Origin: REEB95 sp963762425
GTDB lineage: Bacteria; Pseudomonadota; Alphaproteobacteria; ATCC43930; CGMCC-115725
NCBI GenBank assembly: GCA_963762425.1
Contig: CAVXKY010000023.1
Location: forward strand, 1 to 64,000
Length of the DNA: 64,000 nt
Reading direction: 5' to 3'
Both the position numbers and the translations under genes were made by a program. Positions 45,577-53,010 of this stretch are shown here, one piece after another; positions within the stretch are counted from its first letter, which is position 1; each line of letters begins with the position of its first letter. The notes beneath the pieces were generated by a model. It did no database searches. It was given only the letters and a program-made list of their open reading frames with translations, and was not told the DNA's origin.

Positions 45577-46713
45577 TCAATCCAGATTCTTGCGGAAGGC
45601 GCGCGATGCCAGAAATGCTATCACCGCGGCATACGCAGCCATCGCCAGAAGCTGGGGTGCCAGATCGAGAATTCCTGAGCCCTTGAGGAAGAGCGCCTTT
45701 AACGCGGTGACGTAATAACGCGCGAATACCAGATACGTGATCGCCTGCACCGGCGGCGGCATCTGATCGATGGGAAAAGTGTAACCCGACAACAGCGCGG
45801 TCGGCAGCAATGTGACAAGAAGCCCGATTTGGGCCGCGCCGACCTGACTCTTGATCTTGACCGAAATGAGATAACCGATGCCGAGAATCACGACAAGAAA
45901 GAGCGACGTGGCGACGAACAGGGTCGATACGGTGCCGCGAAACGGCACGTCGAACCAAAACACGCCGAAGACGAGACAAAAGGCGGCATCGAGCAGGCCG
46001 ATGAGAAAATAGGGCGCGAGCTTGCCGAACATGACTTCCATCGGCGAAACCGGCGTCGAGACCAGAAGCTCCATGGTGCCGCGTTCCCATTCGCGCGAAA
46101 CGGTGAGCGAGGTAAGTTGGGCGCCGACCAGCGCCATGATCAACGCGATGACGCCGGGAATGATGAAATCACGGCTTTCGAGAGTCTCGTTGAACCAAAC
46201 GCGCGACTCCACGTCTACCGGCTGGATGAATTGCAGCGGCCGGCCCCTTGCGTCGGTCGCAGAAATTTGCGCGTCGGTCGAGAACCCGCCGACCACCGCC
46301 TGGGCATAGCCCATGGCGATATTCGCCGTGTTGGTATCGGTCGCATCGACGATCGCCTGGACCGTGCTTACTCCGGAATCGTTGAGCCGTTCGGTGAAAT
46401 CCGGCGGGATAACGACGGCGAGCACACAAATACCGCGATCGAGCGACGTGGCGATATCGCGATAATTATCCGCACCTTCGACGATATTAAAATAGACCGA
46501 GGCCTGGAACCGTTTCAGCAACGCCTGGCTGTCCTGGCTCGCCTCGCGGTCATAGACGCAAACCGGCAGGTGCTTGATGTCGAGACTCAGGCCGTATCCG
46601 AGCAAAAGCATTTGCATAAGCGGCATCAACAACGCGATCAGCAGGCTGAACGGATCGCGCCAGACCTGGAGCGTCTCCTTGATCGCCATGGCCTTGATCC
46701 GCACGAGCTTCAT
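45577..46713 (-). CDS. ABC-2 type exporter permease
   Basis: The 378-aa paralogue of the following permease has the same topology: one N-terminal helix (SLLIALLMPLMQMLLLGYGL), a periplasmic domain, and five C-terminal helices with REWERGTMELLVSTPVSPMEVMFGK. The ATG at 46713 has a GGAGAG site and overlaps the upstream ATPase gene by 4 bp. Together the two permeases form a heterodimeric export channel (YbhS/YbhR-like). Confidence 0.9.
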   Translation of the reverse strand: MKLVRIKAMAIKETLQVWRDPFSLLIALLMPLMQMLLLGYGLSLDIKHLPVCVYDREASQDSQALLKRFQASVYFNIVEGADNYRDIATSLDRGICVLAVVIPPDFTERLNDSGVSTVQAIVDATDTNTANIAMGYAQAVVGGFSTDAQISATDARGRPLQFIQPVDVESRVWFNETLESRDFIIPGVIALIMALVGAQLTSLTVSREWERGTMELLVSTPVSPMEVMFGKLAPYFLIGLLDAAFCLVFGVFWFDVPFRGTVSTLFVATSLFLVVILGIGYLISVKIKSQVGAAQIGLLVTLLPTALLSGYTFPIDQMPPPVQAITYLVFARYYVTALKALFLKGSGILDLAPQLLAMAAYAAVIAFLASRAFRKNLD

Positions 46714-47666
46714 GCTCTCTCCGGCCTGACGGCACCAACAAGCTGCACGAAAATATCCTCGATCGTCGGCGCGATGCGTTCGATGCGCTCTGTTTTCACC
46801 CCCTGACCGGAAAGCAGGGACGGCAGCGCCGCGATGGCGGCGTCCGCATCGTCGACCAGGACATGGAGAGCGTTGCCAAAAGCCGCGACCTCGCGCACAC
46901 CCGGCGCCTTGGGCAAGGACGCTATGGCAATGCCGATGGGATCGCATTCGATCAGCAACAACGCGCCGCCCAGCGATCTTTGCTTGAGCACCGCCGGGCT
47001 ATCGAGCGCCACCAGTCGGCCGCGATCGATAAGGGCGATGCGGTTGCAGTATTCCGCCTCGTCCATGTAATGGGTCGAAACCAGGACGCTGACGCCGTCA
47101 TCTGACATCGCATGAATCAGGTCCCAGAACCGGCGGCGGGATTCGGGATCGACGCCCGATGTCGGCTCGTCGAGGAACAGGATCGGCGGCCGGTGCAGAA
47201 TGGAGCAACCCAGCGCCAAGCGCTGCTTCCAGCCGCCGGCCAGCGACGAGACCAACTCATCTTCGCGCCCGCTCAGTCCAGCCATCTCCACGGCAAAGCG
47301 CATGCGCTCGGGCAGGACGTCCCGAGACACGCGATAAATACCGCCGAAAAAGCGCAGATTCTCATTCACCGTCAGGTCGCCATAGAGCGAGAATTTCTGC
47401 GACATGTAGCCAATATGTTCACGCACCCGTTCGGGCTCGCGCAAAATGTCAAAGCCGGCGACGGTGGCACGGCCTTCGGTCGGGCGCAGCAAGCCGCACA
47501 GCATGCGGATAGTGGTCGATTTCCCGGCGCCGTTGGGGCCGAGAAATCCGACGATCTCGCCGCGCGCGATGCGGAAGCTGATGTGATCGACCGCGGTGAA
47601 GGCGCCGAAGCGCTTGACCAGATTCTCGGCCGAAATAGGGGCGTCTTGTACGACCCTCGCGCTCAC
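46710..47666 (-). CDS. ABC exporter ATP-binding protein
   Basis: The 318-aa ATPase has Walker A GPNGAGKST, a signature region LAGGWKQRLALGCSI (variant of LSGGQ), Walker B ILFLDEPTSGVDP and H-loop STHYMDEAEYC. A C-terminal domain of about 85 residues follows. Its neighbours suggest it works with the second ATPase and both ABC-2 permeases. Starts and stops overlap by 4 bp on each side, so translation is coupled. Confidence 0.92.
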   Translation of the reverse strand: MSARVVQDAPISAENLVKRFGAFTAVDHISFRIARGEIVGFLGPNGAGKSTTIRMLCGLLRPTEGRATVAGFDILREPERVREHIGYMSQKFSLYGDLTVNENLRFFGGIYRVSRDVLPERMRFAVEMAGLSGREDELVSSLAGGWKQRLALGCSILHRPPILFLDEPTSGVDPESRRRFWDLIHAMSDDGVSVLVSTHYMDEAEYCNRIALIDRGRLVALDSPAVLKQRSLGGALLLIECDPIGIAIASLPKAPGVREVAAFGNALHVLVDDADAAIAALPSLLSGQGVKTERIERIAPTIEDIFVQLVGAVRPERA

Positions 47667-48607
47667 GCCGACACCTGCTGCTTAAGCAAGCTCACGAATA
47701 GGTCTTCGATGCTGGGGACGGCCTGCGTGATCGGACCGAACGGTATCTGCTTCGCTTCGAGCGCCCGTTGAATTTCGGGGATACGCCGGTCGTAATTATC
47801 CACAATCGCGTGAACGCCGTCGCCGACCAGCAGCACGCTCAGGACGCCCGCAAGGCCAGCGACCGCGTCACGCGCGGCGCGGGCATTGCCCGATGGAATA
47901 ACCAGCAGCGCGCCCGGCATACGCGCCTTCAGCGCCTGCGGGGTGTCGCAGTAGCGCAGCCGGCCTTGATGCAACAAAGCGAGTCTTGTGCAGCGCTCGG
48001 CTTCATCGAGATAGGCCGTTGATATAAGGATGGTCACGCCGCTTTCGCGCAGATCGTAAAGGATGCGCCAGAAGTCGCGGCGCGAGACCGGATCGACGCC
48101 GGTGGTCGGCTCGTCCAACAGAAGTATCTTGGGCGTATGCACCAACGAGCAGACGAGACCGAGCTTCTGCTTCATTCCGCCGGAAAGCTGCCCCGCCAGC
48201 CGGCGGCGGAACGGGATCATGTTCGAGGCTTCGAGCAGCGGCAACGTCCGCTCTTCGCGCAAGGCGCGCGGGATTGCAAAAAGATCGGCGTAGAAACGGA
48301 TATTCTCGTCGACGGTCAAATCCTCGTAGAGGCCGAAGCGCTGCGGCATGTAGCTCAGATGCGTCTTGACGCTTTCCGGATCCGCAACCGCATCGACGCC
48401 GTCGACGGTGATGCGCCCGCCATCTGGTTTCATAACCCCGGCCAGCATGCGCATGATCGTGGTCTTGCCCGCGCCATCCGGTCCGACCAGGCCGAAGATG
48501 GCGCCGCGCTCGACCGTGAAGCTGACATCGTCGACCGCTAGCGTCTCCCCGAAACGCCGGTTCAGCGATTGGACCGCGACCACCGTGTCCGCGGACGCCA
48601 TGCTCAC
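47663..48607 (-). CDS. ABC exporter ATP-binding protein
   Basis: The 314-aa ATPase has Walker A GPDGAGKTT, signature LSGGMKQKLGLVCSL, Walker B ILLLDEPTTGVDP and H-loop STAYLDEAERC, where Ala takes the usual position before Tyr and the H-loop His is missing. In E. coli YbhF both ATPase halves are one chain; here they are two genes. The start is GTG at 48607 overlapping the hlyD stop (GTGA), or ATG at 48601. Confidence 0.9.
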   Translation of the reverse strand: MSMASADTVVAVQSLNRRFGETLAVDDVSFTVERGAIFGLVGPDGAGKTTIMRMLAGVMKPDGGRITVDGVDAVADPESVKTHLSYMPQRFGLYEDLTVDENIRFYADLFAIPRALREERTLPLLEASNMIPFRRRLAGQLSGGMKQKLGLVCSLVHTPKILLLDEPTTGVDPVSRRDFWRILYDLRESGVTILISTAYLDEAERCTRLALLHQGRLRYCDTPQALKARMPGALLVIPSGNARAARDAVAGLAGVLSVLLVGDGVHAIVDNYDRRIPEIQRALEAKQIPFGPITQAVPSIEDLFVSLLKQQVSA

Positions 48608-49623
48608 GGCCCTGTGGGCTTGGTGGGGATGACCGTGTCGATGACGCCGTCGGCCGGCATGCCGGGAACCAGCTCATGCGTCGGATTATCGATGTCGATC
48701 TTGATGCGGTAGACCAGCGTCACGCGCTCGGCGTGGGTTTCGACCGTCTTGGGCGTGAATTCGGCGCTCTCCGAGATGAAGGAGATGCGCCCGTCATAGA
48801 CCTTGCCGGGAAAGGTGTCGGTGGTGACTTTGACTTTGGCGCCGAAATGGACGCGGGCGATGTCAGTCTCGTTGATATAGGCGCGTAACCAGATGTGGTC
48901 GAGATCGGCCAGAGTTACGACCGGCGAGCCGGGTTGGGCGATCTCGCCGAGTTCCGCCTGGCGCACCAGAATGACGCCGTCGAAAGGCGCATAGAGAACC
49001 GTATAGCCCAGCACGATCGTGGCCAGATCGAGTGCTTGCTGGGCGTCATGAAGATTTGCCTTGGCCAGATCGATGTTGCGCTCGGCAACCAGCTCAAGAG
49101 CCCGGTCGCGTGCCAGCGCAGCATTGGATTGCTTGGCGGCGGTGTCAGACGAATCCCGCTGCTCGGTCGAAACCCAGCCCTGCTTCCACAGCGTCTGGAA
49201 ACGGGCGGCATCGGTCTGCTTGAAAGCGAGGTCGGCCTCATCGCTCGTCAAGGTCTTCTGCGTGACCACCAGATTCTGTTCCGCCATCGCCAATTCGCGC
49301 TGCTGAACATCGAGCGCGGCCTGCGCGATATCCACCTGCTTACGGTAATCGGAATCGTCAACCCGGGCGAGCAGCGTGCCTTCCTTGACCGATGCGCCCT
49401 CGTCGAAAGGCAGTTCGACGATGCGCGACTGCACGGTCTTGAAGCCGAGCACGCTCTCATGCGCTTCGATATTGCCGGATACGAGCAGCGTGTTGTCCGG
49501 GCGCGTAAATCCCAGCCAGGCTTCCCACCTTCCGCCCCATTCCCAGGTCGAAAGCAGCACGACCAACGCGATGCAGGCCCAGACGATAAGCTTGCGACGA
49601 TTTTGGATTGCCGGCAGGTTCAT
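48604..49623 (-). CDS. HlyD/MFP-family membrane fusion protein
   Basis: The 339-aa adaptor has an N-terminal membrane anchor (KLIVWACIALVVLLSTW) and then a barrel-sandwich split by a coiled-coil hairpin (about residues 85-215), with second-half FDGVILVRQAELGEIAQPGSPVVTL. It connects the inner-membrane ABC exporter to an outer-membrane TolC-type channel. Homologues include YbhG and YhiI. It heads the exporter operon. A TTGA-N6-TTAA element lies about 42 bp upstream of the annotated ATG, so true translation may begin further in. Confidence 0.9.
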   Translation of the reverse strand: MNLPAIQNRRKLIVWACIALVVLLSTWEWGGRWEAWLGFTRPDNTLLVSGNIEAHESVLGFKTVQSRIVELPFDEGASVKEGTLLARVDDSDYRKQVDIAQAALDVQQRELAMAEQNLVVTQKTLTSDEADLAFKQTDAARFQTLWKQGWVSTEQRDSSDTAAKQSNAALARDRALELVAERNIDLAKANLHDAQQALDLATIVLGYTVLYAPFDGVILVRQAELGEIAQPGSPVVTLADLDHIWLRAYINETDIARVHFGAKVKVTTDTFPGKVYDGRISFISESAEFTPKTVETHAERVTLVYRIKIDIDNPTHELVPGMPADGVIDTVIPTKPTGP

Positions 49624-49657
49624 AACAATTCCATACCCGCCGAGCGGGGTGTCGGCA

Positions 49658-49671
49658 TTGATTTAGCTTAA
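49658..49671. promoter_or_regulatory. Degenerate FNR-type box, TTGATTTAGCTTAA
   Basis: One mismatch from TTGA-N6-TCAA, at the second half-site. It is centred 41.5 bp before the hlyD ATG. A weak box; listed because the surrounding genes follow the same pattern. Confidence 0.4.
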
Positions 49672-49749
49672 TAATCCGGCTTTTAGGCGTTCAGGCCCCG
49701 GCACGTCAAGCGGCGAACTTCTGGCGCAGGCCGAAAGGAGCACTTTTCC

Positions 49750-49962
49750 CTAGGAAGCAATTGGGACCCAATTATCGTCGGCCTTGCGATAACGCTTTTT
49801 CACCGCCGCCCAGGCGACGCGATGGGAAATCTCTTCACGTCGCTCGCTTTTGGCGTATTGACGCCAGGCGTTGTTGAACGCCTCGCGATAGATGGTGCGC
49901 GCCGGAGACGGCAGGTGGTGACGCACGGGTGCTGGAAGCGCGGCATTGCTGCTATAAGGCAT
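49750..49962 (-). CDS. chaB: ChaB-family protein
   Basis: The 70-aa protein closely resembles E. coli ChaB. It has the start MPYSSNAALPAPVRHHLPS, then ARTIYREAFNNAWRQY and the end HRVAWAAVKKRYRKADDNW. ChaB is named as a cation-transport regulator, but its biochemical function is uncertain. It overlaps the end of the raiA gene by 11 bp and has a GGAG ribosome-binding site inside that gene. It is the last gene of the host-attachment-protein, raiA, chaB operon. Confidence 0.85.
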   Translation of the reverse strand: MPYSSNAALPAPVRHHLPSPARTIYREAFNNAWRQYAKSERREEISHRVAWAAVKKRYRKADDNWVPIAS

Positions 49963-50308
49963 TGGTTTCTCCATCAGCCGTCTTGCTTCGCCGGCGGCGC
50001 ACGGCGTCCTGCAACTGGCGGCGCGCGGCATCGAAGGCGTCACGCTCAGCCAGGCGAAAATCGTTGTGGATAACGCGCTTTCCAGGAGCGCGTTCGACCA
50101 CGATTTCGCGCCCTGGTATGGCGATGGCGATGCGGAGATTGAACAGCTTGCCCTTGTGGTGGCGACCTGCCTCTTCCTCGACCGTGACGCGGCAGGCGGT
50201 GATGCGGGGGTGATAGCGGCCAAGCCCCTCGGCATGGCGTCTGAGCCCGTTGGCCACAGTCGGCGAACTGTCCATGTTGCGGAAGAAGATTTCGACCGGG
50301 AAAACCAT
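49952..50308 (-). CDS. HPF/RaiA-family ribosome hibernation factor
   Basis: The 118-aa protein has the beta-alpha-beta-beta-beta-alpha core of the short HPF/RaiA family: EIFFRNMDSSPTVANGLRRHAEGLGRYHPRITACRVTVEE in the first half and DAFDAARRQLQDAVRR in the last helix. Such proteins bind the 30S decoding region and inhibit translation or form inactive ribosomes. It starts at an ATG overlapping the upstream stop (TGATG). The operon has a perfect FNR-type box, pointing to translation shutdown under low oxygen. Confidence 0.85.
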   Translation of the reverse strand: MVFPVEIFFRNMDSSPTVANGLRRHAEGLGRYHPRITACRVTVEEEAGRHHKGKLFNLRIAIAIPGREIVVERAPGKRVIHNDFRLAERDAFDAARRQLQDAVRRRRSKTADGETNAL

Positions 50309-50748
50309 CAGGCGGTACCGAAATGAGCGGGCAGTTCCGTCACTGGCACCTTGGTCAGATCCTTGGGGAATTCACCGTGAACCTTCTTCAAGGTTGGAGC
50401 GTCGAGCTCCTTGCGCAGCAGGGAAAGAACGCGAGGCGCGGCATAGACCATCAGGCGATCAAAGCTGCCGCGGGCGGCTTCACGATTGACATGGGCCGCG
50501 ACCGTCTGGACGAATAAAGTCTCCTCGATGCGGTGAAGGTCGTGTCGCGGCTCGATTGCATGATGCGCCGAATTGGCGCTTTCCTGGCTGTGGCCCGGGC
50601 GGTCGCTGCCAAGATCATGCGAGCGCGCATGCGCCGCCACCGATTCCTCCGAAAAGACAAGCTTGTAGGCCGTGGAGGAATCCTCGCGCGTTACGATGCG
50701 CGCGCGGGCGCCGTCGGCCATCAGGAACCAAGTCACCAGCTTTTTCAT
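50308..50748 (-). CDS. Host-attachment-family protein
   Basis: The 146-aa protein matches the family annotated as host attachment protein, named from an Agrobacterium gene. It starts KLVTWFLMADGARARIV and ends in FDRLMVYAAPRVLSLLRKEL and VHGEFPKDLTKVP. The fold resembles the eRF1/baeRF-type release-factor domain as I know it, so a ribosome-linked role would suit the neighbour raiA; this is inference. The start at 50748 begins MKKLVTWF; 7 extra residues upstream are possible. A perfect FNR-type box is centred 68 bp upstream. Confidence 0.8.
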   Translation of the reverse strand: MKKLVTWFLMADGARARIVTREDSSTAYKLVFSEESVAAHARSHDLGSDRPGHSQESANSAHHAIEPRHDLHRIEETLFVQTVAAHVNREAARGSFDRLMVYAAPRVLSLLRKELDAPTLKKVHGEFPKDLTKVPVTELPAHFGTA

Positions 50749-50809
50749 CGGCCTGCAATCCTCCACCAAATCTACCAGTTCATTAAGGCCGAAATGCGGA
50801 GCGGGCGCG

Positions 50810-50823
50810 TTGATTTATGTCAA
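50810..50823. promoter_or_regulatory. FNR/FixK-type box, TTGATTTATGTCAA (perfect)
   Basis: An exact TTGA-N6-TCAA match 62-75 bp before the start of the host-attachment protein gene. A -41.5 position predicts transcription from about 50775. Confidence 0.75.
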
Positions 50824-50861
50824 AGGAAGAATCAGGCTGGATTTAAGCCGGGACGCAGGGT

Positions 50862-51770
50862 TCAGCCGCTGACCAATATCACGCCAATGGCCACCAGGCC
50901 GGCCGAAACACCTTTCTGCGCGAGGTTGCGCGTCGACAGATCCTCGCGTCCGAGACGGGGCAAAAAAATTGTCAAGACGATGCCGAACAGGAACACGAAC
51001 AGCGTCGTGGTGCTGCCGATCGCCTGCACCAGGCTCAAGGGTGCCAGCAACAAGGCATAACGCGCGCCGAGACTGCCGCCGAGATTGATCAGCTCATTGG
51101 CACTGTTGATGGTCAGCATGGCCCCGGTATTCGACCTCAGGCTCAGCATGAATTTCCGGCGACAATCTGGCATCACCAACAGAACAATGCCGAAGGCCGC
51201 TTCGCCGACGAAGGTCCAGAACACCGTCGTCCAGAATTCCTCCGCTATGGCGAAAACCTTGAAGATGGTCGTGCTGATCGCCAGCATCAGCGCGCAGCTG
51301 AGCATCAACACGACCAGGCGCAGCTTGAAGCGCGTCTTGATGGAGGATGGACCGATTGAAACCAGCAAGGTACCGAAAACGATCAGCAGACCGCCGCCCA
51401 TCTGTTTCGGCGTCAGGGTTTCGCCGAGCACCAGATAAGCCAGGACATAGCCGAAAAGTGGCGTCGCCTGGTAGAAAGGCGCGACCACCGATGCCTCCTC
51501 GGTTTGCAGCGCCTGAAGATAGAAGAACATCCCGGCCATGTAGAGCGCCCCCGAGCCGGATATGACCGCGATGCTGGGAAGCGGGACCGAGCATATCCCC
51601 GGCTGGAACGCAGCGATGAGCGCCAGCGGCACCAGGCCGATCAGCGCGGTGAACACCATCAGCACGGCCACGCCACTGTGCCTGAAGAAGCGTTCGACCA
51701 GATATTTGTCGATATGGGTCGACGCCGCCCACAGCACCGGCGCGGAAAAGGCGAAAAATAACCACGTCAT
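50862..51770 (-). CDS. EamA/DMT-family transporter
   Basis: The 302-aa protein has ten predicted helices in two EamA repeats. It starts WLFFAFSAPVLWAASTHIDKYLVERFF and contains the GETLTPKQMGGGLLIVFGTLLVS motif at the end of the first repeat. DMT transporters export metabolites or amino acids; the substrate is unknown. The start at 51770 has a GGGAGTG site; a 13-residue extension in frame is less likely. A short upstream open frame overlaps its start by 4 bp. The FNR-type box at 51963-51976 may serve this side too. Confidence 0.85.
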   Translation of the reverse strand: MTWLFFAFSAPVLWAASTHIDKYLVERFFRHSGVAVLMVFTALIGLVPLALIAAFQPGICSVPLPSIAVISGSGALYMAGMFFYLQALQTEEASVVAPFYQATPLFGYVLAYLVLGETLTPKQMGGGLLIVFGTLLVSIGPSSIKTRFKLRLVVLMLSCALMLAISTTIFKVFAIAEEFWTTVFWTFVGEAAFGIVLLVMPDCRRKFMLSLRSNTGAMLTINSANELINLGGSLGARYALLLAPLSLVQAIGSTTTLFVFLFGIVLTIFLPRLGREDLSTRNLAQKGVSAGLVAIGVILVSG

Positions 51771-51916
51771 ATCGTCACTCCCGAGAAACCGTTTGCGATG
51801 CCGGCCCAAGGCTGGAAGGCGGTCTGGAAGGTCTCGCAGAATACGGCATGATCGACCGCGAGAATGTCGCTCGCCTGCTCGGCCTCAGCAAGAACCAAGT
51901 CGCGCAACCGGTTCAT
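51767..51916 (-). CDS. Possible 49-aa leader-like small protein overlapping the DMT transporter start
   Basis: The frame starts at ATG 51916 (MNRLRDLVLAEAEQ) and ends in an ATGA overlap with the transporter start. It could begin 10 codons further upstream at GTG 51946. It is amphipathic at the N terminus and has aromatic residues in the middle (FCETFQTAFQPW). No ribosome-binding site is obvious and I do not recognise it. The stop-start overlap and FNR-type box 47 bp upstream support translation. Confidence 0.35.
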   Translation of the reverse strand: MNRLRDLVLAEAEQASDILAVDHAVFCETFQTAFQPWAGIANGFSGVTI

Positions 51917-51962
51917 CGATTCTAAACTCAAGTCGGACGATGCCACGCCGTTGAAAAGCGGG

Positions 51963-51976
51963 ATGATTCAGATCAA
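51963..51976. promoter_or_regulatory. FNR/FixK-type box, ATGATTCAGATCAA, before pta
   Basis: One mismatch, at the first base of TTGA-N6-TCAA. Its centre lies 41.5 bp before 52011, which would be a transcript start; the next ATG at 52029 is then the more likely pta start. The site could also serve the divergent transporter. Confidence 0.6.
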
Positions 51977-52028
51977 TGTGGATTTTTGCGCCTCTGCCTA
52001 ACATCCGGCTATGGAGCGAACCCTAGAG

Positions 52029-52985
52029 ATGCCCGAGAGCAATATATTCGGCGATGCTAAGCACCTGCGCGCCCTGGTCGAAAAGGCGCGCGGGTTGGGG
52101 CCGATCCGAACCGCCGTCGTTCACGCCGTCGATACGGTCACGCTGTCTGGCGCGATCGAGGCGGCACGCGAGCATCTAATCGTACCCATTCTGGTCGGCC
52201 CGGAAGCCAAGATTCGCACCGCTGCGAAGTCGGCCAATCTCGACTTGGCTAAATACGAATTAATCAACACCGAGCACAGCGACGCCGCAGCAGCCAAGGC
52301 AGTTGCGATGGCCCGCCGGGGGGAGGTGCAGGCGATCATGAAAGGCAGCCTGCACACCGACGAACTTATGCATGCGGTCGTCGATGAAACACTGGGTTTG
52401 CAGACGGCGCGGCGCATCAGCCACATTTTCGTGGCCGAGGTCCCAGGCTATTCGCGGCTGATGTTCATCACCGACGCCGCGATCAACGTCTATCCGACGC
52501 TGGAAGACAAACGGGATATCGTGCAAAACGCGATCGAATTGGCGCAAGCGCTTGGCGTGGCGACGCCCAAAATTGCCGTCCTGTCGGCGGTCGAGACGGT
52601 CTCTACCAAGATTAAGTCGACGCTCGACGCCGCGGCTTTGTGTAAGATGTCGGATCGCGGCCAGATCATTGGCGGCATTATTGATGGGCCGTTGGCTTTC
52701 GACGACGCCATGTCGGAAGAAGTTGCGAAGACCAAGGGCATCGTTTCGCCAGTGGCCGGCAAGCCCGATATCCTGGTCGTGCCCGATCTCGATGCCGGCA
52801 ACATGCTGGCCAAGCAATTCGAATATATCTCGCATGCGACCCTCGCCGGAATCGTGGCCGGTGCACGGATTCCTATTATCCTCACCAGCCGAGCCGACAA
52901 AACCGCTTCGCGCCTTGCCTCCTCGGCCATCGCGCTGCTACTGGTCCGCCATGCGGAACGCACAGCAAGCAAGGCAATCCGATAG
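52029..52985 (+). CDS. Phosphate acetyl/butyryltransferase
   Basis: The 318-aa protein belongs to the PTA/PTB family, interconverting acyl-CoA and acyl-phosphate. Family signatures are GEVQAIMKGSLHTDELMHAVV, the IFVAEVPGYSRLMFITDAAIN region and DKRDIVQNAIELAQALG. The size is that of Ptb or short Pta rather than the long Pta of E. coli. With acetate kinase encoded two genes downstream, acetyl-CoA to acetate plus ATP is the probable pathway. An alternative ATG lies at 52011; 52029 is chosen because of the upstream box spacing. Neither has a strong ribosome-binding site. Confidence 0.88.
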   Translation: MPESNIFGDAKHLRALVEKARGLGPIRTAVVHAVDTVTLSGAIEAAREHLIVPILVGPEAKIRTAAKSANLDLAKYELINTEHSDAAAAKAVAMARRGEVQAIMKGSLHTDELMHAVVDETLGLQTARRISHIFVAEVPGYSRLMFITDAAINVYPTLEDKRDIVQNAIELAQALGVATPKIAVLSAVETVSTKIKSTLDAAALCKMSDRGQIIGGIIDGPLAFDDAMSEEVAKTKGIVSPVAGKPDILVVPDLDAGNMLAKQFEYISHATLAGIVAGARIPIILTSRADKTASRLASSAIALLLVRHAERTASKAIR

Positions 52986-53010
52986 CCCAGCCCAGCTGCG
53001 GAGAGTCTCT

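Noticed and set aside
45571..46090. N-terminal extension of the ABC-2 permease at 44438-45571.
   Set aside because: The extra 173 codons overlap the other permease in a shifted frame and lack hydrophobic segments.
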